Source of the DNA: Paeniglutamicibacter terrestris
Lineage (GTDB): Bacteria > Actinomycetota > Actinomycetes > Actinomycetales > Micrococcaceae
DNA: 64,000 nt
Reading direction: 5' to 3'
Assembly: GCF_012271785.1 (NCBI RefSeq)
Contig: NZ_JAAWVT010000001.1
Location: 992,001 to 1,056,000 of the forward strand
The notes beneath the pieces are model-generated. The model did not search any database, was not told where the DNA came from, and worked only from the letters and a program-made list of their open reading frames with translations. Numbering within the stretch: position 1 is the stretch's first letter; every line of letters starts with the position of its first letter. Below are positions 7,738 through 15,845 of the stretch, piece after piece. A program made the position numbers and the translations under genes.

Positions 7738-9948
7738 ATGCGGATCCAAAGTTGTCTTGATGCCATAAAGAAGGCCGACCGGTTGGTCGATGCGTTGCGG
7801 CTGGCCGACGAACTGGCCGTGGAAGCCGGCAGGGACGGCGGGGTGCGAAACCTGCGTCTGCTGCGCAGCACCATCTCCGGACCCGACCAAGTCACGGCGA
7901 TCGCCGCCATCCACGCCCTCGCCCAGGTCAGCGACGAGGAAGCCGACCAACACCTGGCCGAACTGCTCTCCAGCGACCAAGGGTTCATCCGCGAACATGC
8001 CGCCTGGGCCCACGATTCCCGGACCCCGCGTAGTAAATCCGTGGGCCGACTCATCGGCCTGGTGCACACCGGTGGGTTCGCCGGGATGCTCGCGCAGCGA
8101 ACCCTCGAAGACTGGGCGGCCACCGTGCCGGAAATGATCACCGTGGGGCTCGAGGGCGCCCTGCTGGGCGTCACTGACGAGGCGGGACGCTATCGGCTGG
8201 CCGAAACGCTGGGCTTGGTGGGGCACGAGACGGCCATCCTTCTGCTTGAACGCATCGCGCGGGACACCCACGAGGCTGAAACTATCCGGGTGGCTGCGGT
8301 CATTGCCCTGGGCCAGCACCCGTGCTCCGAGGACACCAAGACCTACCTTGAAGCGATCGCGGAGGAAAACGACCTACTGGGCCAGGCTGCCCGGCTCACC
8401 CTGGCGGACCTCGCCTCATCCCTCACCCCGCGGCCCGCGCCCGGGGCTCCCGGGCAGGGGCTCACGATCGCCCAGCTGTTCCTGCATGCGGACATTGACG
8501 CGGACCTGAGCCACGCCGGCAGCGGGGACACCGGCGGGATCGCCACCCTGCTGGTGCGCTTGGGCGATGCGCTGGTCCACGGCCACGGGGACAACCCGAC
8601 GGCCGGCACCGCGGGGCCCGAGGCGGACCGCAGTTCCACGGTCAGCCGCGTGGTAACGCTTTCCCGAGGGGGACTGGACGAAGCGGTGCGGAGCCTGGAC
8701 GCCCTTCGTCAGACCGCCACCGGCCACGTCTACGGCCGCGTTCCCCTGTTGCAGGGCCCCATGCCGTCCGCGACGGCATGGCCGTTGCGGGTGGCAGCAC
8801 GCCGCGGCATCCACCGCATCCTCTCGTCCATGGGACGGGTCGACGCACTGCACCTACGCATGGCCGACGTAGGAAGCCTGGCCGCGTTCGACGTCGCCCG
8901 CAACCTCGAAATCCCTGTCGTATTCACCGTGGCACCGGACCCGCACGCGGTGATCAACTCCATGGATCTTTCCGGACAATTGACGCGGGAGAACTTCGGG
9001 AACATCGACGAGGTCGAGCATTTCTGGTTCCGTGCGCGTCTGGTCCAGCGCATGGCAGCCACGGCAGCACACACCGTGTTCTTCCCGCGCCCGGAACTTG
9101 CCCAGGACATGAAGGAACTGGTGGGCCTGGACATGAGCCTGGAGCCCGAGCGTCACACCGTTATCCCCGAGGGCATCGATCTGCAGGTCGTCGACCGGGC
9201 CGTGAACGAAGCTCAAGAGCATGCCGCCGGGCACCCGGCCACTGAACCGCTGGTGCAGCTGCGCGAACTGTTGGCGCGGCTTCCCGCCGAACGCCGCGGG
9301 AAGCCGCTGCTCATCAGCGTGGGCCGGTTCCACCGCGTCAAGGGCATGGCCACCATCGTGGAGGCCTGGGCCGGTTCGGAGTTGCAGCAGCGGGCCAACC
9401 TGCTGCTGGTCGGCGGGAACCTGCGCCATCCCTCCCCCGACGAACTCGAACAGCTCGAGAGGATCAACGCGCTGATTGATCCCGGATCCCGGGAACCGAG
9501 CGGACTGATCCTGTCCGGGCACCAGCCCAACGACACTGTGGCCCGCTGGGTCGCCGCGGCACGCACCGGGGTTCCCGGCCTTGCCGCAGGTTCCGGGGTT
9601 TATGTCTGCGGCAGCCTCAAGGAAGAATTCGGGATAGCCCTGCTCGAGGCCATGGCCTCGGGCCTGCTGGTGGTGGCCCCGGATTCCGGAGGGCCGGCGA
9701 CCTACCTCGAGCATGGACACACCGGGTTCCTCACCGCCACCTGGGACACCGCTCGGCTGCGCGCCGCCATCCTCGAGGCGCTGGAGTCCGCAGCGGTCGA
9801 AATCAGCCAGGAGCGTGCCTTGTATTCGCGCTCCGTTGTTGAGGCCGATTACACGGTCCAAGCCATGGCTCGTGCCCTGGCCAAGGTATATTCCGATGTA
9901 CACCACGCAGACGTGGAACTTCAACGAGAGCTGGTTTCCGCCCCATGA
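7738..9948 (+). CDS. HEAT-like repeat / family 4 glycosyltransferase fusion
   Basis: 736 residues in two parts. Residues about 25-230 are alanine/leucine-rich helical pairs resembling HEAT repeats (for example QVTAIAAIHALAQVSDEEAD, ETIRVAAVIALGQHP). After a Gly/Pro-rich linker (about 235-320), residues about 340-736 form a GT-B, GT4-type transferase, similar in layout to sucrose-phosphate-synthase-like enzymes. It has the nucleotide-domain segment LISVGRFHRVKGM (about 525) and the EX7E motif EEFGIALLE (about 628). The ATG at 7738 was preferred over an in-frame GTG at 7477: it has GAGG seven bases upstream and the extra 87 residues fall in the MFS relic. The stop overlaps the next start by 4 bases (ATGA), implying translational coupling. 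Donor and acceptor are unknown; the HEAT part may bind a partner. Confidence 0.88.
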   Translation: MRIQSCLDAIKKADRLVDALRLADELAVEAGRDGGVRNLRLLRSTISGPDQVTAIAAIHALAQVSDEEADQHLAELLSSDQGFIREHAAWAHDSRTPRSKSVGRLIGLVHTGGFAGMLAQRTLEDWAATVPEMITVGLEGALLGVTDEAGRYRLAETLGLVGHETAILLLERIARDTHEAETIRVAAVIALGQHPCSEDTKTYLEAIAEENDLLGQAARLTLADLASSLTPRPAPGAPGQGLTIAQLFLHADIDADLSHAGSGDTGGIATLLVRLGDALVHGHGDNPTAGTAGPEADRSSTVSRVVTLSRGGLDEAVRSLDALRQTATGHVYGRVPLLQGPMPSATAWPLRVAARRGIHRILSSMGRVDALHLRMADVGSLAAFDVARNLEIPVVFTVAPDPHAVINSMDLSGQLTRENFGNIDEVEHFWFRARLVQRMAATAAHTVFFPRPELAQDMKELVGLDMSLEPERHTVIPEGIDLQVVDRAVNEAQEHAAGHPATEPLVQLRELLARLPAERRGKPLLISVGRFHRVKGMATIVEAWAGSELQQRANLLLVGGNLRHPSPDELEQLERINALIDPGSREPSGLILSGHQPNDTVARWVAAARTGVPGLAAGSGVYVCGSLKEEFGIALLEAMASGLLVVAPDSGGPATYLEHGHTGFLTATWDTARLRAAILEALESAAVEISQERALYSRSVVEADYTVQAMARALAKVYSDVHHADVELQRELVSAP

Positions 9949-11264
9949 CGTTGCTGATCATCAGTCCCGACTATGCCTCCCACCTTTATCCGTTGGCCGC
10001 GCTGGGCACCAACTGGCTTGAAGCGGGCGAAAGAGTGGTGGTTGCCACCGGCGAGACGACCGCGTCAATCGTGGATTCCTTTGGATTCGAACATGTCCAC
10101 CTGCAATTGAGCCGGGGGTCGAACCCGGGGGTGATCCGTGCAGAGGAACAGCCCGAGGGTGAGGACGACGCCTTGCGTGGATTCTTTGCCGCCACCCGCC
10201 TGGGCATGGTCCAGACGCTGGCTTTCCAGGCCGAGGAACGCATGAATGACCTCATGTGGGAACCGGTGAAGACCGCAAGGGCCGTGCAGCAAATCATCGA
10301 TGAGATCGCACCGGACACGATCATCGTGGACCACCTGGCCTTCAGCGCCCGCCTGGGCATGGTGGCCGCCGGGATCGAACACATCGACGTGGTGTTGGGC
10401 CACCCCACTGCCCTCCCACTTCCGGCAGCAGCCGAAGTGTACGGCCTTCCCCCGGCGTGGCCGGCGGCTTTCTCCCCGGAGGACCAGGAAATGGAGGAGC
10501 TGCGGAATCTGTGCACCAGGGTGTCCGAATCCTTTACCTCCGAGTGGAATTCGGTCCTGGCTCAGTTGGCACCCGAGCTTGAGCCCTCCCCCGATGCCTT
10601 TGCCGAACACGGGGACGTGCTGGTCTTCAACTACCCCGGTGAACTCATGAGCGAAGAACGTGCCGGGCATCTTCCCCCGCATGTCTTCATTGGGTCATCG
10701 GTTCGCGCCGAAGCGGCTGAGGACCACGTCCAAGCATGGATCTCCGAGAGCGACGAACCATTTGTCTATGTCAGCTTCGGCAGCTTCCTCTCGGTGCGCG
10801 GGGATGTGCTGAACAAAGTTGTCACGGCCTTGAAAGAATCAAATATTCGTGCCGCAGTGGCCTATGGCTCCGCTGGCGCCGAGTCCCTGGGCGAAGTCCC
10901 CGAAAACTGGCTCGTTGGCGAATTCCTGCCCCAGGTCACGCTATTGGGTTCCGCCGCGGCCGCGGTGACCCACGGAGGAAACAACTCGGTCACCGAATCC
11001 CTGACCTTCGGGGTTCCTACCGTCGTACTGCCGTTTTCCACGGACCAGTTCGCCGGCGCCGCTGCCCTGGAGAACATCGGCTTTGGTGCCGCACTGGCAC
11101 CCAACACCGCCACCGTCCAAGAGCTCCGGCATGCTCTGGGTGCCATGCTGTCGCTTCCGCAGGACACCCGCGACGAGCTGCATTCGCTGGGCCAATCCCT
11201 GCGGGAGGGTGCTGGGCGCAGTCAATTGCGGGCAGCCCTAGCCAAGGCAACCACCGGAAAATAA
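9945..11264 (+). CDS. UGT/MGT-type glycosyltransferase (GT1 family)
   Basis: A 439-residue GT-B fold enzyme like macrolide/UDP-glucuronosyl transferases. The N-terminal acceptor domain starts with SPDYASHLYPLAALG and carries a His close to the usual catalytic position. The C-terminal donor domain has VYVSFGSFLSV and the family signature VTHGGNNSVTESLTFGVP followed by PFSTDQFAGA (about residues 340-370), where the DQ pair binds the sugar in relatives. It is coupled to the HEAT-glycosyltransferase by an ATGA overlap, so the two probably act in sequence on one acceptor, perhaps a lipid or secondary metabolite. No terminator is obvious before the convergent efflux gene. Confidence 0.88.
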   Translation: MTLLIISPDYASHLYPLAALGTNWLEAGERVVVATGETTASIVDSFGFEHVHLQLSRGSNPGVIRAEEQPEGEDDALRGFFAATRLGMVQTLAFQAEERMNDLMWEPVKTARAVQQIIDEIAPDTIIVDHLAFSARLGMVAAGIEHIDVVLGHPTALPLPAAAEVYGLPPAWPAAFSPEDQEMEELRNLCTRVSESFTSEWNSVLAQLAPELEPSPDAFAEHGDVLVFNYPGELMSEERAGHLPPHVFIGSSVRAEAAEDHVQAWISESDEPFVYVSFGSFLSVRGDVLNKVVTALKESNIRAAVAYGSAGAESLGEVPENWLVGEFLPQVTLLGSAAAAVTHGGNNSVTESLTFGVPTVVLPFSTDQFAGAAALENIGFGAALAPNTATVQELRHALGAMLSLPQDTRDELHSLGQSLREGAGRSQLRAALAKATTGK

Positions 11265-11412
11265 ACGCTACTGTGCGCTCAATGGCTCAGCACCTGATGG
11301 GCGTTTGGTGGTGCCCGAGGTTCCCGTCTAAGGATCTGGGGTGTTTTAGTCCCTTGCCCGGTGCGACGGGCTGGGGGACACGATAGGCCGGGCGACCTTG
11401 GCGTACCGCGGC

Positions 11413-13059
11413 TTATTTTTTCTTGGCTTCCTCGGCAGTCGGCGGCTCTTCGTGGGGCGGCACCGCAGGCTTTAGCCTGAGGCTGGTCAGCAGACCGAGG
11501 GCCAAGGCGCCGGCCGCAATCCATGCGGCCACGGAGACACCCTGTGTTAATGCATTGCGTGCCGCGTCGGCGATGGCTGCGGTTTGCGGATTTTGGGACA
11601 AGGCTGAGATTGTGCCGCCCGAACTGTGGGTCACCGAATCCACGGCACCCTGGAGCTGCGGGAACTGGGCCACCAACCCCGAGACCTGGGACTCGGTGGA
11701 GTTCTTCAAGGTGGTGAACAGCGCGGTGCCCAGGATTGCGATTCCCAGGGCTGAACCGACTTGCCGCGCTGTTGACTGGGTGGAGGCCGCCTGTCCCGAT
11801 TGTTGCACCGGGACATCGGCCAGCACCACCTGGGTCAGTTGGGCGGTGGCGAACCCCACCCCGATTCCATAGACAAACAGGATGGCCGAGGTCATCCAGG
11901 TGGAGGAATCGGGGCGGATCAACAGGGCCAGGGTTGCCACCGAAACAATCTCCAGTCCAACACCCAGCTGCACCATGCGCACCGCGGGTAGCGACTTGGA
12001 CAGCGCGGATATCGACCCTGAGGCCACGAAGGATCCCGCTGCCAAGGGCACCAACGCCACCCCTGCTTGAAGCGCGCTGAGTCCCAAGACGTTTTGGAAC
12101 CACAACGGGAGGGAAAGGATCAAACCGAACTCGCCCAGGCTCACCGTCAAGGCGGTGACGTTTCCGCGCGAGAAGGATGAGATGTTGAACAGGGAAAGAT
12201 CGAGCAAGACACTGCGCTTGGCCTGCGACCGCGAACGCTCCAAGAGAATGAATCCGCCCAGCGCCAGGACCGACAGCGCAAAGGCCACCGGTGCCGGGGA
12301 AAACCCAAAGACGGAGAAGGGCGCATCGGTGGTGGCGCCCCACCACCCATAGTGGCGCCCTTCGATCAGGCCAAAGGCCAAGGATCCAAAGCCGACCACG
12401 GAAAGCAGGGCACCGAGGTAGTCATCGAGTTTCACGGTGTTGCTCTCCCTGGAGCCGGCCACGAAGTACAGGACACCTCCTGCCGCGATCAGCCCCAGCG
12501 GGATATTGATCAAGAACGCCCAGTTCCATGAGTAGGAGGAGGTCAGCCATCCGCCGACAATCGGTCCAACGGCGGCCATGCCACCGATGGTCGAGCCCCA
12601 CACGGCAAAAGCGATGGTACGTTCCTTGCCGCGGAAGGTCGCATTGAGCAACGAGAGGGTTGCAGGAAGAATCATCGAGCCACCGACCCCCTGCACCGCA
12701 CGTGCGGCGATCAGCCAGCCGCCCTCGGGGGCCAGTGCACACAGGGCAGAGCTGGCCAAGAAGATCAGCAATCCCAACACTAGGATCCGGCGCCGGCCAA
12801 CCCGGTCCGCCACCCTGCCCCAGACCAGCAGCAACGCGGCGAACACCAGGGTGTAGATCTCCTGGATCCATTGCACCTGGGTGGTGCTCAGAGCCAGGTC
12901 GTTGATGATCGCCGGGACCGCCACCGCAACGATGGTGCTGTCCATGATGATCAGTGCCACCGAGAGGCTGATGGCGCCCAGTCCAAACCAGCGCAGCCTG
13001 CGGTATCGCTCGTTGTTTGCTTCCACGTGTGCCACACTACTCTTATATAGTTCCACCAT
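11413..13059 (-). CDS. MFS drug:H+ antiporter, DHA2 (14-helix) family
   Basis: An inner-membrane efflux pump of about 548 residues. The first helix carries motif D1 (ALIIMDSTIVAVAVPAI) and the 2-3 loop motif A (WGRVADRVGRRRILVLG). Motif C-type glycines follow in ARAVQGVGGSMILPATLSLL, as in QacA/EmrB relatives. The C-terminus is Lys-rich and cytosolic. Start choice is uncertain: ATG at 13059 lacks a Shine-Dalgarno, while GTG at 13035 lies six bases after TATAAG and would be a leaderless start that keeps all helices. It is divergent from a membrane-anchored hydrolase. No regulator gene is adjacent. Confidence 0.9.
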   Translation of the reverse strand: MVELYKSSVAHVEANNERYRRLRWFGLGAISLSVALIIMDSTIVAVAVPAIINDLALSTTQVQWIQEIYTLVFAALLLVWGRVADRVGRRRILVLGLLIFLASSALCALAPEGGWLIAARAVQGVGGSMILPATLSLLNATFRGKERTIAFAVWGSTIGGMAAVGPIVGGWLTSSYSWNWAFLINIPLGLIAAGGVLYFVAGSRESNTVKLDDYLGALLSVVGFGSLAFGLIEGRHYGWWGATTDAPFSVFGFSPAPVAFALSVLALGGFILLERSRSQAKRSVLLDLSLFNISSFSRGNVTALTVSLGEFGLILSLPLWFQNVLGLSALQAGVALVPLAAGSFVASGSISALSKSLPAVRMVQLGVGLEIVSVATLALLIRPDSSTWMTSAILFVYGIGVGFATAQLTQVVLADVPVQQSGQAASTQSTARQVGSALGIAILGTALFTTLKNSTESQVSGLVAQFPQLQGAVDSVTHSSGGTISALSQNPQTAAIADAARNALTQGVSVAAWIAAGALALGLLTSLRLKPAVPPHEEPPTAEEAKKK

Positions 13060-13063
13060 GGAA
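13036..13063. promoter_or_regulatory. Promoter-like -10 and TTCCA palindrome upstream of the DHA2 gene
   Basis: The palindrome TTCCA-CCA-TGGAA (13051-13063) lies just upstream of a minus-strand TATAAG (about 13047-13042), six bases before a GTG (13035). This fits an operator over a leaderless promoter; no good -35 is visible. Confidence 0.4.
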
Positions 13064-13147
13064 GGATCTATGGAATGATTTTTGTGGCTCCGAGGAGCGC
13101 ACGCACGTACGAAAAAACCAGTATGGATCGCAAGTTCTGAACGAAAG

Positions 13148-14146
13148 ATGACCACCGTGGAACCGAACGCAGATAAAGAGCCTGCCGCGAGTCGCCGCCG
13201 GGCAACGAACCACACCGATGCGATTCTGTTCTGGGCAGTACGTCTGGTCTCGACCCTCGGTGTGGTTGCCGTAATCTGGGCGGCAATCGCCACAGGTGAC
13301 ATGCTCTTGCACGGGCACCCGGCGTACTCGGTCCTGCTCGGGCTGCTTTTCATCGTGTGCACGGTGGTCGCCATCCGTTCCTGGCGACGGCACACGCCCG
13401 GGCACCGAAGATTCAAGGTGCTGCGCGTCCTCGGCCTGCTGGTCTCCTGCGGGGTTCTTGCCCTGGCCGGCTGGCTCGTGCCGTACAGCGCGGAACCCGC
13501 GGCACGCTCGGCCATGGTCTCCGACGGCACGATCACCGTCACGGAGTCCCCAACGCAAATTCTGATGACACCTACCGGCACGCCCAGTGACGTCGGGGTG
13601 TTTTTTCAGCCCGGAGCCCTAGTTGACGCCCGGGCCTATGCCGCGGTCTTGCGGCCGCTGGCCGAGAGCGGCCACATCGTCGTCATCCCGAAACAGCCCC
13701 TTGGCATTGCCTTCCTGTCCACGAGGGCCTTCAACACCGCACGCACCGAGCATCGCCCGGTCGACCGGTGGGTGCTCGGTGGGCATTCACTCGGCGGGGT
13801 CGTGGCAGCGATCGACGCGCAGTCCGCCGCCAAGGACCCCGGCAAACCCGTGGCCGGGGTACTGTTCTTTGCCTCTTATCCAGCCTCGGACATCAGCTCC
13901 CTACAGGTGCCCATGCTTTCGATCTCAGCATCCAATGACGCCTTGACCACCCCGGAAAAAATCAAGGCCTCACGTGCCATGCTTCCGAAGGACACCACCT
14001 TCACGGAAATCGAAGGCGGTGTGCATGCAAACTTTGGTGACTACGGGACGCAATCCGGGGACGGCGAGCCAACGCTTTCCCGCGACGACGCTCGCACCGA
14101 AATTTCGGCTACGAGCCTCGCCTTTGTGCAATCGCTAAGCAGGTAG
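13148..14146 (+). CDS. Membrane-anchored alpha/beta hydrolase
   Basis: 332 residues from ATG 13148. The N-terminal third has three hydrophobic segments (around AILFWAVRLVSTLGVVAVIW, YSVLLGLLFIVCTVVAI and VLRVLGLLVSCGVLALAGWL). A soluble alpha/beta-hydrolase domain follows, with nucleophile elbow GHSLGGVVAAID (about residue 217), a downstream acid in SISASNDALT and the histidine in EGGVHANFGDYGTQSGDGE, a late block typical of the Abhydrolase_5 group. An in-frame GTG start 66 bases upstream is possible but runs into the divergent promoter. It is probably an extracytoplasmic esterase or lipase-like enzyme; the substrate is unknown. Confidence 0.85.
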   Translation: MTTVEPNADKEPAASRRRATNHTDAILFWAVRLVSTLGVVAVIWAAIATGDMLLHGHPAYSVLLGLLFIVCTVVAIRSWRRHTPGHRRFKVLRVLGLLVSCGVLALAGWLVPYSAEPAARSAMVSDGTITVTESPTQILMTPTGTPSDVGVFFQPGALVDARAYAAVLRPLAESGHIVVIPKQPLGIAFLSTRAFNTARTEHRPVDRWVLGGHSLGGVVAAIDAQSAAKDPGKPVAGVLFFASYPASDISSLQVPMLSISASNDALTTPEKIKASRAMLPKDTTFTEIEGGVHANFGDYGTQSGDGEPTLSRDDARTEISATSLAFVQSLSR

Positions 14147-14298
14147 CGCCCCGGCGGAGTCCCGTCTAGTTCTGGATGAACGGGTAAGTCGGTGGACTCG
14201 GCGGCCCCTCGGTCTCGAAGATGGAGGCGTCGGGTTCGTTAAGCGGCGGGTCTTCCTACCAGCGACGCACCGGATCCGGGTTGGCGATCGCTGCGCGG

Positions 14299-15696
14299 TC
14301 ATGGCTCCGGCGAGCTCTCCGGCGCCGTGGCATAGGCAACCGAGAGCCGCCGGTAGGAACGAGTAGTCAGCGCCACAAGACCCAAGATGATCGAGGCGAT
14401 TCCGGAAACCAGGAATACCAGTGCGATCCCGCGGGCGTTTCCTTCCCCCAGCAACCAGCCCCAACTTTGCTGCCCGGGTTGGGAGTTCATGTACGGGATG
14501 ATCCAGAACTCAGCCAGCGGCGCGATCATGAAAGCGGTGATCGGAGCCGCCGCCGCCTCGAAGGTCATGGCAAAGCCGAACACCCGCCCCTGCACCTTGT
14601 AGGGAACGACCTTCTGGATCACCGTCTGCTCCGCGGCCTCCACCGCGGGGATGAGCATCATGTAGATCCAGATGCCCACCGCGTAGAGCCACCACCACTC
14701 GCGGATCGTGAAGGATGCACCCAGCACCCCGGTGCAGGCAACCAGAATCAGCATGGTGCGAATCGGGTTCTTGCCCAGCCCGAACTTGGCCACCAATCCC
14801 CCACCGATCAGGAATCCGGTGGCCGTCACCCCGAGCACCACACCCCAGGCCTGAACCGGGAAAATCGTCAGACCGTAAGGATCCATCAGCGCCATGAAGA
14901 CCCCGCCGGTGAGGTTGTTAAACGTGGTGAACAGGATCAACGCAAATAACCCCTGCGTCGCACGAACCGCAGCGATGCCGGCACGGAGTTCGGCGAAATT
15001 CTCGCGTCCTTCCGCCCGGATGATCTTGGGCTCGGGGATGCGCAGGACTAATAGGTGCACCAACACCGCCACACAGGCCACCAGCGCAATGAGGAGCGTT
15101 CCACCCATGCCCAAAAACCCGATGGAAAGGCCACTGAAAACAGAGGTGATCATAAATGCGAGGCCCTGCACGGTGCCCACCAGTCCATTGGCGTTGACCC
15201 TGCGATCTGCTGGCACCAGCAGCGTGACGGTGGTGGACAAGGCAATGTTGCGCAGCTGCTCGATTACCGATCCGATGAGAATCACGAGGGCAAAAAGCCA
15301 GAACCATACTCCTTTCAGGCTCATCAATTCGGCCTCGGGAACCATCAAGAACATGGCCGCTGCCACCAAGAAGCAGGCCACGGTGAACAGCGTGGAACCC
15401 ACCATCACCGCGTGTTTGCGGTACCTGTCCACCAACACGCCGAAGAACAGCCCGAAGAAGGCGACCAGCAACATGTACGTTCCGCCAATGAGTCCGGTGG
15501 CGAGCACCGAACGGGTCTCCAGATACACCCAGAAGGTCAGGGCAAACCAGAGGAAACTGGTGGTGATATTGGCCAGGGCCGTATTAACCAGCACATGCAG
15601 AAACGTGCGATGCCCCGCGTTCGGTGGCGTCGTACGGGTGGCGGCCTGCCTGTCGGTCGTTTCGATGTCCGCGGAGGACGGGTCTTCCTGCGACAT
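14299..15696 (-). CDS. MFS transporter (12-helix, DHA3-like)
   Basis: A 465-residue membrane transporter. The N-terminus is hydrophilic (first about 30 residues). Hydrophobic helices follow, with a motif-A-like loop GVLVDRYRKHAVMVG between helices 2 and 3, a long central loop (EPKIIRAEGRENFAELRAG) and six more helices ending near ILGLVALTTRSYRRL. The layout resembles macrolide-type DHA3 exporters. The C-terminus matches the relic at 7366-7612, so a second copy once lay beside the glycosyltransferases. It is on the same strand as the FAD/Fe-S dehydrogenase but separated by 150 bases and a hairpin. The solute is unknown. Confidence 0.88.
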   Translation of the reverse strand: MSQEDPSSADIETTDRQAATRTTPPNAGHRTFLHVLVNTALANITTSFLWFALTFWVYLETRSVLATGLIGGTYMLLVAFFGLFFGVLVDRYRKHAVMVGSTLFTVACFLVAAAMFLMVPEAELMSLKGVWFWLFALVILIGSVIEQLRNIALSTTVTLLVPADRRVNANGLVGTVQGLAFMITSVFSGLSIGFLGMGGTLLIALVACVAVLVHLLVLRIPEPKIIRAEGRENFAELRAGIAAVRATQGLFALILFTTFNNLTGGVFMALMDPYGLTIFPVQAWGVVLGVTATGFLIGGGLVAKFGLGKNPIRTMLILVACTGVLGASFTIREWWWLYAVGIWIYMMLIPAVEAAEQTVIQKVVPYKVQGRVFGFAMTFEAAAAPITAFMIAPLAEFWIIPYMNSQPGQQSWGWLLGEGNARGIALVFLVSGIASIILGLVALTTRSYRRLSVAYATAPESSPEP

Positions 15697-15805
15697 GTAC
15701 CCAGCGTAGAACCCGGAGGAACTCGGCGAAAGACCAACGCGTCAATCCGATGATCTGCCACGGTTGGCGTGCCGCCCATGATCTGCCGATCGCGACGACA
15801 GTTAG

Positions 15806-15840
15806 TGCCGATGCCTGCAGCGTGAGCGCAAGCATCGGCA
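15806..15840 (-). terminator. Hairpin terminator after the FAD/Fe-S dehydrogenase gene
   Basis: A perfect 9-bp stem (TGCCGATGC at 15806-15814 with GCATCGGCA at 15832-15840) starts 6 bases past the stop of the minus-strand gene. There is no strong T-run. Confidence 0.6.
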
Positions 15841-15845
15841 TCGCA

